Notes: generated by a model not told the origin, from the sequence alone. A stretch of 64,000 bases of DNA from Bacteroidota bacterium (GCA_016722525.1 JADKJB010000003.1:372001-436000), one strand, 5' to 3'. Positions 9,910 to 18,781 are shown, counted from the stretch's first letter. Made by a program: numbers and translations.

Positions 9910-10281
9910 ATGGAAAAATGATTCAAGGGATTGGATGTTTATAAATTGGCTTATGATATGGCTATGAGAATTTTTTCTTTAAGTTTAAACTTTCCTAAAG
10001 TGGAAATTTATTCACTCACGGATCAAATACGAAGATCATCCAGATCAGTTTGTGCGAATATAGGAGAGGGATATCGAAAACGAAGGTATCCGCGCCACTT
10101 TGCAAGTAAAATGACCGATGCTGATGCTGAAAGTTCAGAAACAATGATTTGGCTGGACTTTGCAAAAGATTGTGGCTACCTTTCACCTGAAAAACATACG
10201 GAATTGATTGAGGAGTATGAAAAAATTGGAAAAATGTTAGGAGGTATGGCAGATAACCCGGAAAAGTTTATCCCTAAATAA
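9910..10281 (+). CDS. Four-helix-bundle protein of the 23S rRNA intervening-sequence (S23) family
   Basis: The protein matches the small four-helix-bundle family first seen in 23S rRNA intervening sequences: FKGLDVYKLAYDMA, QIRRSSRSVCANIGEGY, the DAESSETMIWLDFA segment, and a final amphipathic helix. It is helical throughout with no membrane segment. The only suitable ATG (9910) is followed after three codons by an in-frame TGA at 9919-9921, directly before the conserved FKGLDVY. Either the base is a sequence error or translation starts later, for example at TTG 9931. It is bracketed by GC-rich repeats in opposite orientations (9619-9840 and 10318-10445). The function of chromosomal copies is unknown; the family also includes the Avd accessory protein of diversity-generating retroelements. 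Confidence 0.8.
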
Positions 10282-10317
10282 TACTCGAAGAGCATACTTT
10301 AAATATAAACTCAATTG

Positions 10318-10445
10318 TCGCAGCAGCCGCCACTATTGTAAACGAGTCTAAAAATTCTAAACCCTAATAAACAACATCTCAATAGAATACAAACTCAACC
10401 GCCACTGCAACTGCCGCCGCCGTTACTCTAATCAAGTCTAAAAAT
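10318..10445. repeat. GC-rich repeat copies in the opposite orientation
   Basis: Two units with the order GCAGCCGCCACT or CAACTGCCGCCGCCGTTACT followed by a GAGTCTAAAAATT or AAGTCTAAAAATT word fill the gap between the four-helix-bundle gene and moaCB. On the minus strand they read as AATTTTTAGACT followed by GGCGG and GGCGGCAGTTGCAGTGGCGG, that is, the same GC-rich word as the 9619-9840 array but inverted. A further short copy (GCGGCGGTAGGCAGTTGCGG) occurs at 12034. Confidence 0.65.
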
Positions 10446-10456
10446 TATAGTCGTTA

Positions 10457-11377
10457 ATGATCAACATCACCAACAAAATAAAAACCCACCGCATCGCCAT
10501 TGCTCAGGCTGTAGTAAAGGTCAGTAAGCAGGAGACAATTGATGCTATTGTGAATAAAAAAGTTCCAAAAGGTGATGTAATTGAAGCTAGTCGTGTGGCA
10601 GGTTTGTTTGGTGTGAAACGCACCAGCGACATGATACCCGATTGTCATCCGCTTCCCATTGAATTTACGGAAATACGTCACACAATTGAAGGGCTTGAAG
10701 TAAAAATTGAAGTCGAGGTGCATACGATTTATAAAACCGGTGTTGAAGTGGAGGCCATGCATGGTGCTTCGGTAGTTGCTTTAACGATGTATGACATGTT
10801 AAAGCCAATCGATAAGGAGATTGAAATATCAACCATCAAATTGCTTCGCAAAAAGGGCGGAAAATCACAGTATAACGATCAGCTAAAGCGTGAAATTAAT
10901 GCTGCTGTTGTTGTTTGTTCCGATAGTATTTCAGCAGGTAAAAAGGAGGACTTTGCAGGGAAAGCAATCATTGAAAAATTAAAAAAATTTCAAGTTAAAA
11001 TTGGAGATTATACCATCATTCCCGATGAGATAAAAAATATTCAGGAAAAAGTTTTAGCATTGTATGCTTCCAAAGTTGATCTTATCATCATCACGGGTGG
11101 TACCGGATTGTCGAAACGTGATGTAACACCGGAGGCTATTCGTCCGTTGCTCGATCGTGAAATTCCCGGCATCGCCGAAGCGGCCCGAAGTTACGGACAG
11201 GAACATATGCCGTATGCCATGCTTTCGCGAAGTGTGGCGGGCTTAAAGGGTAACACGCTCATTCTTGCATTACCCGGATCAACTCGCGGAGCAGAGGAGA
11301 GCATGGATGCATTGTTCCCCTATTTATTGCATTTGTTCAGGGTGATGGATATTGAAATGAGTCATGATTTATTGTGA
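10457..11377 (+). CDS. moaCB: Bifunctional molybdenum cofactor protein, MoaC-MoaB/MogA fusion
   Basis: Residues 1 to about 145 are MoaC (KGDVIEASRVAGLFGVKRTS, CHPLPIEF, GVEVEAMHGASVVALTMYDM, LRKKGGKS), which acts in forming cyclic pyranopterin phosphate. Residues from about 155 are a MoaB/MogA domain that adenylylates molybdopterin (VVVCSDSISAGKKED, ITGGTGLSKRDVTPEA, LPGSTRGAEESM). It supplies two non-adjacent steps of cofactor synthesis for the formate dehydrogenase upstream. The N-terminus lacks the short LTH-containing lead of stand-alone MoaC, as I recall for other MoaC/MoaB fusions. Its last codons (ATGAGTCATGATTTATTGTGA) match the tandem repeat that follows. Confidence 0.9.
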   Translation: MINITNKIKTHRIAIAQAVVKVSKQETIDAIVNKKVPKGDVIEASRVAGLFGVKRTSDMIPDCHPLPIEFTEIRHTIEGLEVKIEVEVHTIYKTGVEVEAMHGASVVALTMYDMLKPIDKEIEISTIKLLRKKGGKSQYNDQLKREINAAVVVCSDSISAGKKEDFAGKAIIEKLKKFQVKIGDYTIIPDEIKNIQEKVLALYASKVDLIIITGGTGLSKRDVTPEAIRPLLDREIPGIAEAARSYGQEHMPYAMLSRSVAGLKGNTLILALPGSTRGAEESMDALFPYLLHLFRVMDIEMSHDLL

Positions 11378-11540
11378 TTTATTGTGATTGTTATGATCAT
11401 TTATGATCTCTTAGGATTGATTAATTATGATTTGATTTATTGGGATTGTTATGATTTATTATGATCACTTATGATAAATATGTTATGATGATTTATTGGG
11501 ATAGATTTTTTTATGATTTGATTTTTTATGATAAATATTA
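11363..11540. repeat. AT-rich degenerate repeat (TTATGATTTATTGTGATTG words)
   Basis: The entire moaCB-DinB gap is built from variants of TTATGATTTATTGTGATTG, with TTATGATCA and TTATGATAAATA forms. The repeat starts inside the last codons of moaCB and ends inside the first codons of the next gene, whose ATGATAAATATTATT is itself a repeat word. No promoter or hairpin separate from the repeat is seen. Confidence 0.75.
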
Positions 11541-12031
11541 TTAAAGAATTTGAGATTAATGATGCTGTATTCAAGCAATTGCTTTCACAGCTTTCTAGCA
11601 AAGAGTATCTTTGGCGGGAACATGAGGGTAAGTGGAATCTTCTGGAAGTTGTTTGTCATTTGTATGATGAAGAGCGCGATGATTTCAAAACTCGATTCAA
11701 ATCAGTACTTGATGATCCAGACAAACCATTCCCGCCTATTGATCCAGTTGGTTGGGTAACAGATCGTAATTATTCGGAGCAGGATTTCAATACTATGGTG
11801 GCGAAATTTCTATTGGAAAGAAAAGCATCAATCGCATGGCTTCAATCATTAGAAAATCCACCTTTAGAAAATTCTTACATGCATCCTAAATTAGGTCCCA
11901 TGTCGGGTCGCTTTATCCTTTCCAATTGGCTCGCACACGATTACCTTCATATCCGGCAAATTTTAAGAATAAAGTATAATTATTTACAATATACTTCCGA
12001 ACAGGATTTAAGTTATGCAGGGGAATGGTAG
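11528..12031 (+). CDS. DinB-like metal-binding protein
   Basis: The 167-residue protein is helical and has the DinB/YfiT-type four-helix-bundle pattern with the three metal-binding histidine positions: WNLLEVVCHLYDEE near residue 45 and the HDYLHIRQI motif near residue 137. Members bind Ni or Zn, and some transfer thiols or act on small molecules, but the reaction here is unknown. There is no signal peptide, so it is likely cytoplasmic. It stands between two repeat-filled gaps, and its start codon lies within repeat sequence. It is not obviously part of molybdenum or formate metabolism. Confidence 0.8.
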   Translation: MINIIKEFEINDAVFKQLLSQLSSKEYLWREHEGKWNLLEVVCHLYDEERDDFKTRFKSVLDDPDKPFPPIDPVGWVTDRNYSEQDFNTMVAKFLLERKASIAWLQSLENPPLENSYMHPKLGPMSGRFILSNWLAHDYLHIRQILRIKYNYLQYTSEQDLSYAGEW

Positions 12032-12033
12032 AG

Positions 12034-12195
12034 AGCGGCGGTAGGCAGTTGCGGTAGGCGGATGAAAGTGATTTAATTGCTAATGACTAACCCATTTACT
12101 TTTTACTTATACTACCTTCAATGACTTAATGACTTTTTTAATGAACCAATGACAAACTCAATGAAACCTATGACCCCTTATGACCTTTACCAATA
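12034..12195. repeat. Short GC-rich copy followed by ATGAC/ATGAA word repeats
   Basis: The gap begins with one copy of the GC-rich word (GCGGCGGTAGGCAGTTGCGG). It then carries about ten spaced ATGAC or ATGAA words (for example CAATGACTTAATGAC, AATGACAAACTCAATGAA, TATGACCCCTTATGACC), which continue to the ATG of the next gene. The multiplicity of ATG words makes the start of the following gene ambiguous (12180 or 12195). Confidence 0.6.
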
Positions 12196-12521
12196 TGAAC
12201 TGGATTATACTCATCATTGCCGGACTATTTGAAGTGGCTTTTGCTGCATGTTTGGGAAAAGCAAAAGGTGCTGCTGGAAATGTCTATTATTTTTGGATGG
12301 CTGCATTTCTGGTATGCCTGACTGTTAGCATGATATTATTGTACAAAGCAACTCAAACACTTCCTATTGGTACAGCCTATGCGGTATGGACAGGAATAGG
12401 TGCTGTGGGAACGGCTATTGTGGGAATATTATTTTTCAAAGAGCCGGCTGATTTCTGGCGACTGTTTTTTATTTTCACACTCATTGCTTCCATCATAGGG
12501 TTAAAATGGGTTTCCATGTGA
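12195..12521 (+). CDS. Small multidrug resistance family transporter (SugE/Gdx-like)
   Basis: This is a four-helix inner-membrane protein of about 108 residues, typical for SMR transporters. The essential membrane glutamate is in GLFEVAFAACL of helix 1, and helix 3 has the GTAYAVWTGIGAVGTA motif. The W and G pattern is nearer to the SugE/Gdx guanidinium exporters than to EmrE, but substrate assignment is inference. I prefer the ATG at 12195 (MNWIILIIAG) over 12180, because family members begin directly with the first helix and the upstream codons are repeat sequence. It is followed by a shared terminator at 12544. Confidence 0.85.
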   Translation: MNWIILIIAGLFEVAFAACLGKAKGAAGNVYYFWMAAFLVCLTVSMILLYKATQTLPIGTAYAVWTGIGAVGTAIVGILFFKEPADFWRLFFIFTLIASIIGLKWVSM

Positions 12522-12543
12522 GATATGGAATTCAATATTGAAC

Positions 12544-12579
12544 AAAAAAAGCCGGAATTTTATCCGGCTTTTTTTTTGT
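12544..12579. terminator. Bidirectional rho-independent terminator
   Basis: A7 is followed by the stem AGCCGGA, loop ATTTTA, stem TCCGGCT, and a run of T. The A-run and T-run on the two sides let it end transcripts from both strands. It lies between the convergent SMR gene (plus) and the S41 protease gene (minus, repaired stop at 12596). Confidence 0.9.
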
Positions 12580-12595
12580 TTTAAATACAAGCAAC

Positions 12596-14181
12596 TTACT
12601 TCTCTGCAATTTTAAACTTATCAAAGGTGTCGTTCTTTATAGACTCTAATGCCTTTGTATAAAACGGATTAATTTCATTGATTACCTGCCAGTATGCATT
12701 TGTATTCCATAAATCCCGGCGATTAAAGCGCGAGTTTGTACTTTTATTAGCTGGTTAGAAATAGCCAGGCCGGCAGTGTCCTTAACAATCCCCTTTTTTT
12801 CACCATAAGCGATTAGCTCAGACAACAGTTTTTCGGTCATTACAAATTTACTTTTAAAAGTACTGATGTCAGGATATTGCTTTAACAACGCAGCCCTGTT
12901 ATTGTCTGTATAATTCAGTGCAAAATCATACATCACAGATTTTCTGATCAAATCGGTGTGATATCTGCTATTCATGTTGGTATCGAGTGGAACAAAAATA
13001 TCCGGCATAATTCCGCCACCTCCATAAACAATTCTTTTTGCTTGTGTAAAATATTTTAAGGAATCTACAAAATGAATACTATCGGCATGATACAATTCGC
13101 CATGCTTGAATCGGTTGTTAAGATCCATTTCATAAGCTTCATCACCAGCTTCATACGATTTTTGAATGCATCTTCCTGAAGGAGTATAGTAGCGTGCGAT
13201 GGTAAGTCGCACCGCCGAACCGTCAGGTAATGGAAAAGGTTTTTGAACCAGACCTTTAGCAAAAGAACGGCGTCCTATTACCAGGCCCCTATCCCAGTCC
13301 TGTATCGCACCTGTAACAATTTCACTTGCTGAAGCAGAACTTTCATCAATCAGCACAACTAATTTACCCTTTTCAAATCCACCTGTGGTAGTGGAAAAAT
13401 ATTCCTGTTTTGGACTACTTCTTCCTTCAGTGTAAACTATTCGTTTATTGTCTGGTAAAAATTCATCAGCAAGTTCAATGGCTCTGTTTAAATATCCTCC
13501 ACCATTATCACTAAGATCAAGAATTAGAGATTTCATTCCCTGACCTTTTAATTTTGCAAGCGCCTCTTTAAATTCTTCAACCGTAGTATCGGCAAAGCGA
13601 CTAATTTTAATATAGCCTGTTTCCGGTGTCGACATATAAGAAGCATCAATGCTGTACAATGGAATTTTATCTCTGGTAATTTCAAAATCCAACACTTCAG
13701 GTTCACCTCTTCTGAAAATGCCCACAATAACTTTAGTGCCTTTATCGCCGCGCAATTTTTTCATTACATCTGAGTTGGTGATTTTTATATTGGCTACATT
13801 CGAAGTATCAATTTTCACTATCCTGTCACCGGCACGAATACCTACTTTTTCTGAGGGGCCTCCCGGAATAGGTTGGGTCACCATAATGGTATCTTCAAAT
13901 ATGTTAAATTGAATACCTACGCCCTCAAACTTACCCACCAAAGGTTCATTCATATCCTTTAGTTCGCTGGCGGGAATGTAAACGGAATGAGGGTCAAGAT
14001 CTTTGAGTATGGCTTTTATAGCATCTTCAGCGAGTTTATCCTCATTGGAAGTATCTACATATGCGTAGTTAATTATTTGCAACATAGCATCCAGTTTACG
14101 AGAAGCCTGACTTTGTGCGGAAAGGACTCCGGGAAAGGCAAGCAACAACGAGAATAAAAACAGAATAGTGATTTTTTTCAT
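12596..14181 (-). CDS. S41 family C-terminal processing peptidase with PDZ domain (frame break near the 3' end)
   Basis: This is a periplasmic serine protease of the Tsp/CtpA type. A signal peptide (MKKITILFLFSLLLAFPGVLSAQ region) fixes the start at 14181. A longer frame upstream has no signal sequence and overlaps the ferritin gene. The PDZ part contains GVGIQFNIF and GIRAGDRIVKID. The protease domain has DLSDNGGGYLNRA and the catalytic serine in DESSASASEIV, with lysine in SFAKGLVQ. The naive reading stops at 12682. Adding one C near 12717 extends it with ARDLWNTNAYWQVINE to a stop at 12596, matching the tail seen in Bacteroidota homologues. Its natural substrates are unknown. Confidence 0.88.
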
Positions 14182-14290
14182 AGTGTGATTATAACATTTG
14201 AAATAGTTGTACTTGCTCGGAGCAACAATTATTGTGCCTTGGTATTGAATTAACTGAAAAAACATGAAATCTGCATCATCAAGTGGAAAA

Positions 14291-14811
14291 CTATTCTTTA
14301 TTTCCACCTTTTGTAGAAGAGTTTGTTCCGATGAATTGTAAGTCACGATCGAAGAGATACATGCCGCCTTTATCGTTCCCAATCAGATTCAGTTTATCTA
14401 GAATATTTCTGGCCAACGCTTCTTCTTCAATTTGTTCAGAAACATACCATTGAAGGAAATTGTGTGTGGTGTAATCTTTTCACCTAAACATCTTTCCACC
14501 AATTTATTAATTTCTCCTGATACATGTATTTCATGTTTTAGGATTTGTTCAAATATTTCCTGTATGCCTTTGAACTGAGCAGGAGGGGCTTTTAATGCCG
14601 GAACGGTTCCATGACCGCCTCTTTCATTCACAAACATGATCAGTTTGAGCATATGCAGGCGCTCTTCATCAGCATGTTTATATAGAAATTTAGACACTCC
14701 ATTGTATCCTTTTACTTCAGCCCATGAAGCCATAGCTAAATAGTACTGTGAAGACGATGCTTCTAATTCTACTTGTTGATTCAACAAGGATTCGATTTTT
14801 TTCGATAACAT
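14291..14811 (-). CDS. ftnA: Ferritin (non-heme, FtnA type; frame break)
   Basis: This is an iron-storage protein of about 173 residues after repair. Ferroxidase-site residues are visible: E17 in QQVELEASSSQYY, E50 and H53 in ADEERLHM, E94 in the KHEIHVSGEI segment, and the SEQIEEE stretch after the break. The frame breaks at 14477-14480, where a TTTT (AAAA in the mRNA) needs one more base. Repair yields DYTTHNFLQWYVSEQIEEEA and an ending GTNSSTKGGNKE, with the stop at 14291-14293. It lies just upstream of the S41 protease gene, whose ATG is about 110 bp further on. The 40-residue C-terminal extension beyond the fifth helix is normal for this group. Confidence 0.9.
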
Positions 14812-14919
14812 TTTCTTAATTTAATTTATTTATGGTTATTAACAAGATATCAGTTTCAAATGTTCAATGCTGTAAGTTTTGTTGGTTGGAATTTGATGGA
14901 TGAAGAAAATGGTCGCCTC

Positions 14920-16873
14920 TCAACCAGCTTCAATCCAATCGCCATGTTGTTTTATTAAATCAATTAATTCGTCAACAGCGATAGCTGTATCAATATTTTT
15001 TTTGACTACTTCTTTTCCTTTATAAAGTGTAATCTTACCAATCCCAACCCCAACGTACCCATAATCGGCATCAGCCATTTCACCGGGGCCATTCACAATG
15101 CAACCCATGATTCCAATTTTTAATCCTTTGAGATGACTGGTTCGTGATCTGATTTTTGCTGTAGTTACCTGCAAGTCAAAAAGAGTTCTTCCGCATGACG
15201 GACATGAAATATATTCTGTTTTGGAGATTCGGGTTCTGGTTGCCTGAAGAATTCCGAATGCAGTACTGTTAATACTTTTTTCTGAAGCTACATTTTGAGC
15301 TTTGATCCATAATCCGTCGCCCATACCATCAAGAAACAAGGCACCTGCATCGGTTGAAGCATGCAGTTGTAAGGTTGTTTCCTGAATATTTTTATAATTG
15401 TGTTTAATTATTGCCGGATTTTTAACTCCCTGTTCCATCATTTCAATAAAAATTCTCCGCTCATCCGCCATTGCGTGTTCATTCATTGAATCAATAATGA
15501 ATACTACAGTAGGGTCATTTTTTATTTTGTTGAGAAATGTATGGTCGAAGATCAATGACGCATCAACAGCCACAAAATTCAATCGGTCCGATTTGGAACC
15601 GGTGGTCAGATATTCGTTCCCGCAGAACAGTGGATAACACCTTGTTTTATTCTCTAAGCTATTCCATGTTTGAGGATTGTAAATTAATCCAAGCGTTCCA
15701 GGTATATCAAATTCAACCAGTTGATCACCACAATAAATAGAATCACAAGCCTGATCGCTTATGTTCCATTTGTCGAGAGGTATCGAATAGTTGTACCCTA
15801 CCTGAAAAAGTGAAGCCGCTGTTATTTTTTCTTTCTGACTGTAATCAGCAACTACGCACGGAACGTGAGAGCCACCAAAATTATTCACTGCAAAGGTCTC
15901 TCTTCTTTTGTATTCAAATGGTGAATATGGAAGCGATAAATTATTTTTAATTTCTTTAATTGCCTGATGATTGGTTCTATGGTTATAACGAGCTACTAAT
16001 GCTTTTGCAACAGGGATTTCGAATTCCGGATCTTCTGTGAGTGAAACACGGATGGTATCACCTATGCCATCTTCGAGTAACGTTCCAATTCCTGCTGCGG
16101 ATTTTATTCTTCCATCTTCACCTTCTCCGGCTTCAGTCACACCCAAGTGCAATGGGTAATTCATCCCTTCAGCTTTCATTTGCATAATTAACAAACGATA
16201 AGCCTGAACCATCACTTGCGGATTACTCGATTTCATACTAAGCACAATATTGAAATACGAATGATCTTCGCAAATCCTGAGGAATTCCAATGCAGATTCT
16301 ACCATGCCTAATGGGGTATCTCCATAGCGACTCAGGATGCGATCACTGAGCGAACCGTGATTGGTGCCAATACGCATAGCAGTACCATATTCTTTGCAAA
16401 TTTTTACCAGTGGGGTGAAGCGTTCACGGATACGTTCCAGCTCTGCTTCGTAGGAAAGGTCAGTAAAATCAAAGGTTTCAAATTTCTTCTTGTCGGCGTA
16501 ATTTCCGGGATTTACACGCACTTTTCAACAATCCTTGCAGCTACTTCGGCAGCATTGGGGGTAAAGTGGATATCTGCAATCAGCGGGGTATTGTACCCTC
16601 TTTTTTTAAGTTCTTTTTGATGTTTTCGAGGTTTTTTGCCTCATTGATGCTGGGTGCGGTGATTCGCACATATTCGCAACCGGCATCAATCATCCGTATA
16701 CTCTGCTCCACAGTTGCTATGGTATCCATAGTATCGGTGGTAGTCATTGATTGCACCCGGATCGGGTTATTCCCTCCAAGAGCTATAGCGCCAATTTTAA
16801 CTTCACGGGTGAGCAAACGCTCATAGCGAGTTAAGCTGTTGCAGTAAAAAGAGGTTGTTGTAAGCGCTTCCAT
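14920..16873 (-). CDS. ispG: 4-hydroxy-3-methylbut-2-enyl diphosphate synthase IspG, long form (two frame breaks)
   Basis: IspG reduces MEcPP to HMBPP in the MEP isoprenoid pathway using a 4Fe-4S cluster. The protein is about 650 residues, the long form with an extra middle domain found in Bacteroidota and plants. N-terminal motifs are IGGN-like GGNNPIRVQSMTTTDT, then ADIHFTPNAAE and VRVNPGNYADKK. Cluster ligands are in CPSCGRTLFDLQ and MGCIVNGPGEMADADYG. Two A-runs, at 16601-16607 (T7 on plus) and near 16525, each lack one base; restoring both gives one open frame. I choose ATG 16873 (MEALTTTSF), with TAAATTTG six bases upstream. A working copy of this essential gene is expected, which argues that the breaks are errors. 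Confidence 0.92.
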
Positions 16874-16879
16874 AAAGTG

Positions 16880-16887
16880 CAAATTTA
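16880..16887 (-). promoter_or_regulatory. Putative -7 promoter element of ispG
   Basis: On the minus strand the word TAAATTTG fits the Bacteroidota -7 consensus TAnnTTTG. Only six bases (CACTTT) separate it from the chosen ATG, so transcription from it would give a nearly leaderless message. No TTTG word was found at the usual 19-21 bp upstream distance. Confidence 0.4.
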
Positions 16888-17113
16888 GTTTAAAAACAAC
16901 CATTACGATCTATTGTTTAGCAAGTTTGGAATTCTAAACAATACTTAAACCAGGGCTTCTTTTAAATATTCAGCCCTACTTTATGTAAAAAATTGATAAT
17001 CAATCTAATAATCCAAATTTCCGAGACTCCCACTCATAGGATAAACAAAACAAAATCTGCTTGAATAGCTTTTAAAACCGATACTCATTATTCACGAATG
17101 AAGCACGGAATTT

Positions 17114-18724
17114 TTATGGCTTTACGTCTATAAAAATTTTTTTCGAAAACATTTCGTTACCGATCATTACCTTTATCAGGTAAACACCATTGGAATTCAC
17201 AAATTTATTTGGTTCTACTGATTGAACGTGGTAGCCACTACTTAAAGTAACAGGAATTTGTTCAAAATCTTGAATTTTTTCACCCAGCAAATTGTACAAA
17301 CTGACTTTCAGATTTGCAGATTCAGTCAAAAACATAGTAAAGTAAATGGTGCTAGTGCCGGGATGGTAACTAATTTCGCAGGAATGATTTGTTTGATTGG
17401 CTGCTGAAAAAAGTCCGGTTTTAGTAATTGAAAATTCATCCTTTATTTCACCGTTTGTGGATAAATATTTTCCAGTCAGACGATCTCCATGAACATCCAA
17501 TATCAAGGAGCAGTTAGAGGTGAAATCGTTAAAATACATACATGGCATTGGTGCATCACTCATAGGGGGGCCTGCATTTTGTCCTGATGTCCCGCAAATC
17601 GCATAAATAGTTCCTGCATAGGGCGATTTTTTGATAAAATCATTTGTTGCCGGTTGTATACGCATGGAACTATCAAAAGTAGTCGACAAGCCATAATGAC
17701 CTTTGAGGAGATAACTTCTTTCATTTACGTGGGAGTGGCCATTCAGCACCAAATCTACTTTGAACGTTTCCAGTAATGGAACCAGGTGTGTCCTCATGTC
17801 AATTAACTCCATTTCGGTATCACTGTTGTGAGTTCCTTTGGTGTAGGGAGGGTGATGAAAATATACTATTGTCCAACGCTGGGAGTTGGTTGAAAGGTCT
17901 TTTACCAGCCATTCATACATGGGGCTTCCCGGAGTATTCAAAGCGCCATAACTGTCAAGTGAAATAAAGTGAATGTTGGAGTAATTATAGGAATAGTACT
18001 TAGGTGTACCTGATGGTATCCCTCCCGCCTCTCCATTTTGTGGAACAGTAAATATGGAAAAATAATTAAAGTTGTTGGTAAATGAGGCTGCTGACAGATA
18101 TCCAATGTTCCCGTAATCATGATTGCCGGGAGCAGGATAAAGTGGAAATTGTTTTAACTGTTCAGGATATACGTCGAAAACATAACTTTGATATTCTGAA
18201 TCTGTTCCGGAAGCATAGGCATTGTCGCCCAACCAAATCCATAAGTTTGTTGTAACTTGAGAGTAATTTTTATACGCATCTCTAACATCTCTCTGCATTT
18301 GTGAACCACTTCCAAAATCTCCGGTAGCCCAAATTCGAACCGGTGAAAATATACCTGGAGCCGGAGCTGTAATGAATGAATTTAGAGAATCTCCTTGAAG
18401 TATTTCAGATTCACTACCTATTGCATAATAATAGGTAGTTGATGGAGATAGGCCGGTTAGTTGGATAATATGTTCAGTGGTATCATTGGTAGAAATCACT
18501 TCCTTACCATATGCTATACTTTTTCCAAATACAACTCTGCTGCTTGTTGGTATATTGGTTCGCCATCTGATCACTATTGATGTTGGAGTAACCTGTTGCA
18601 AATAGGCCCCTCTTAAAACTTGGGTTGGAGTGCCTGCTGCGCCTACAGAATCGGTGCTTGCAGGGGCACAGGAAATCAGTCCAAGTGAACACAAAAAGAT
18701 TGTTTTGAGTAACCAGAGCTTCAT
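17114..18724 (-). CDS. Secreted purple-acid-phosphatase-like metallophosphoesterase with T9SS sorting domain
   Basis: The 536-residue protein starts with a signal peptide ending in a lipobox-like LISC (C about 19). A fibronectin-III-like phosphatase N-domain (RGAYLQQVTPTSIVIRWRT) comes next, then the metallophosphoesterase motifs GDFGSGS, GDNAY, GNHDYG, YFHHPPY and NGHSHVNE, which supply the two-metal site. The last 80 residues look like a type A T9SS sorting domain (NGVYLIKVMIGNE, FSKKIFIDVKP). It probably hydrolyses phosphate esters at the cell surface or outside. The lipobox and T9SS tail together are unusual, since they imply different export fates; the cysteine may simply be part of an ordinary signal peptide. 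It has a well-formed promoter. Confidence 0.87.
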   Translation of the reverse strand: MKLWLLKTIFLCSLGLISCAPASTDSVGAAGTPTQVLRGAYLQQVTPTSIVIRWRTNIPTSSRVVFGKSIAYGKEVISTNDTTEHIIQLTGLSPSTTYYYAIGSESEILQGDSLNSFITAPAPGIFSPVRIWATGDFGSGSQMQRDVRDAYKNYSQVTTNLWIWLGDNAYASGTDSEYQSYVFDVYPEQLKQFPLYPAPGNHDYGNIGYLSAASFTNNFNYFSIFTVPQNGEAGGIPSGTPKYYSYNYSNIHFISLDSYGALNTPGSPMYEWLVKDLSTNSQRWTIVYFHHPPYTKGTHNSDTEMELIDMRTHLVPLLETFKVDLVLNGHSHVNERSYLLKGHYGLSTTFDSSMRIQPATNDFIKKSPYAGTIYAICGTSGQNAGPPMSDAPMPCMYFNDFTSNCSLILDVHGDRLTGKYLSTNGEIKDEFSITKTGLFSAANQTNHSCEISYHPGTSTIYFTMFLTESANLKVSLYNLLGEKIQDFEQIPVTLSSGYHVQSVEPNKFVNSNGVYLIKVMIGNEMFSKKIFIDVKP

Positions 18725-18748
18725 TAAAGGAGGTAATTAAATTCAGCA

Positions 18749-18781
18749 CAAAGGTAGCAACTATTTAATCCCGAAATCAAA
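18749..18781 (-). promoter_or_regulatory. Bacteroidota-type promoter of the metallophosphoesterase gene
   Basis: On the minus strand TTTG (18781-18778), a 21-bp spacer, and TACCTTTG (18756-18749) match the sigma-ABfr consensus TTTG-N19-21-TAnnTTTG. Transcription would start near 18745, leaving a leader of about 20 bases. That leader ends in ACCTCCTTT two bases before the ATG, which is a copy, not a complement, of the 16S rRNA tail. Confidence 0.75.

Noticed and set aside
9919..9921. Alternative genetic code with TGA as a sense codon
   Set aside because: TGA ends several genes in the window at the expected place (for example mobA's upstream neighbour, dsbD and moaCB), so it works as a stop.
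9910..10281. Diversity-generating retroelement, because the four-helix-bundle family includes Avd
   Set aside because: No reverse transcriptase, template repeat or variable repeat could be found nearby.
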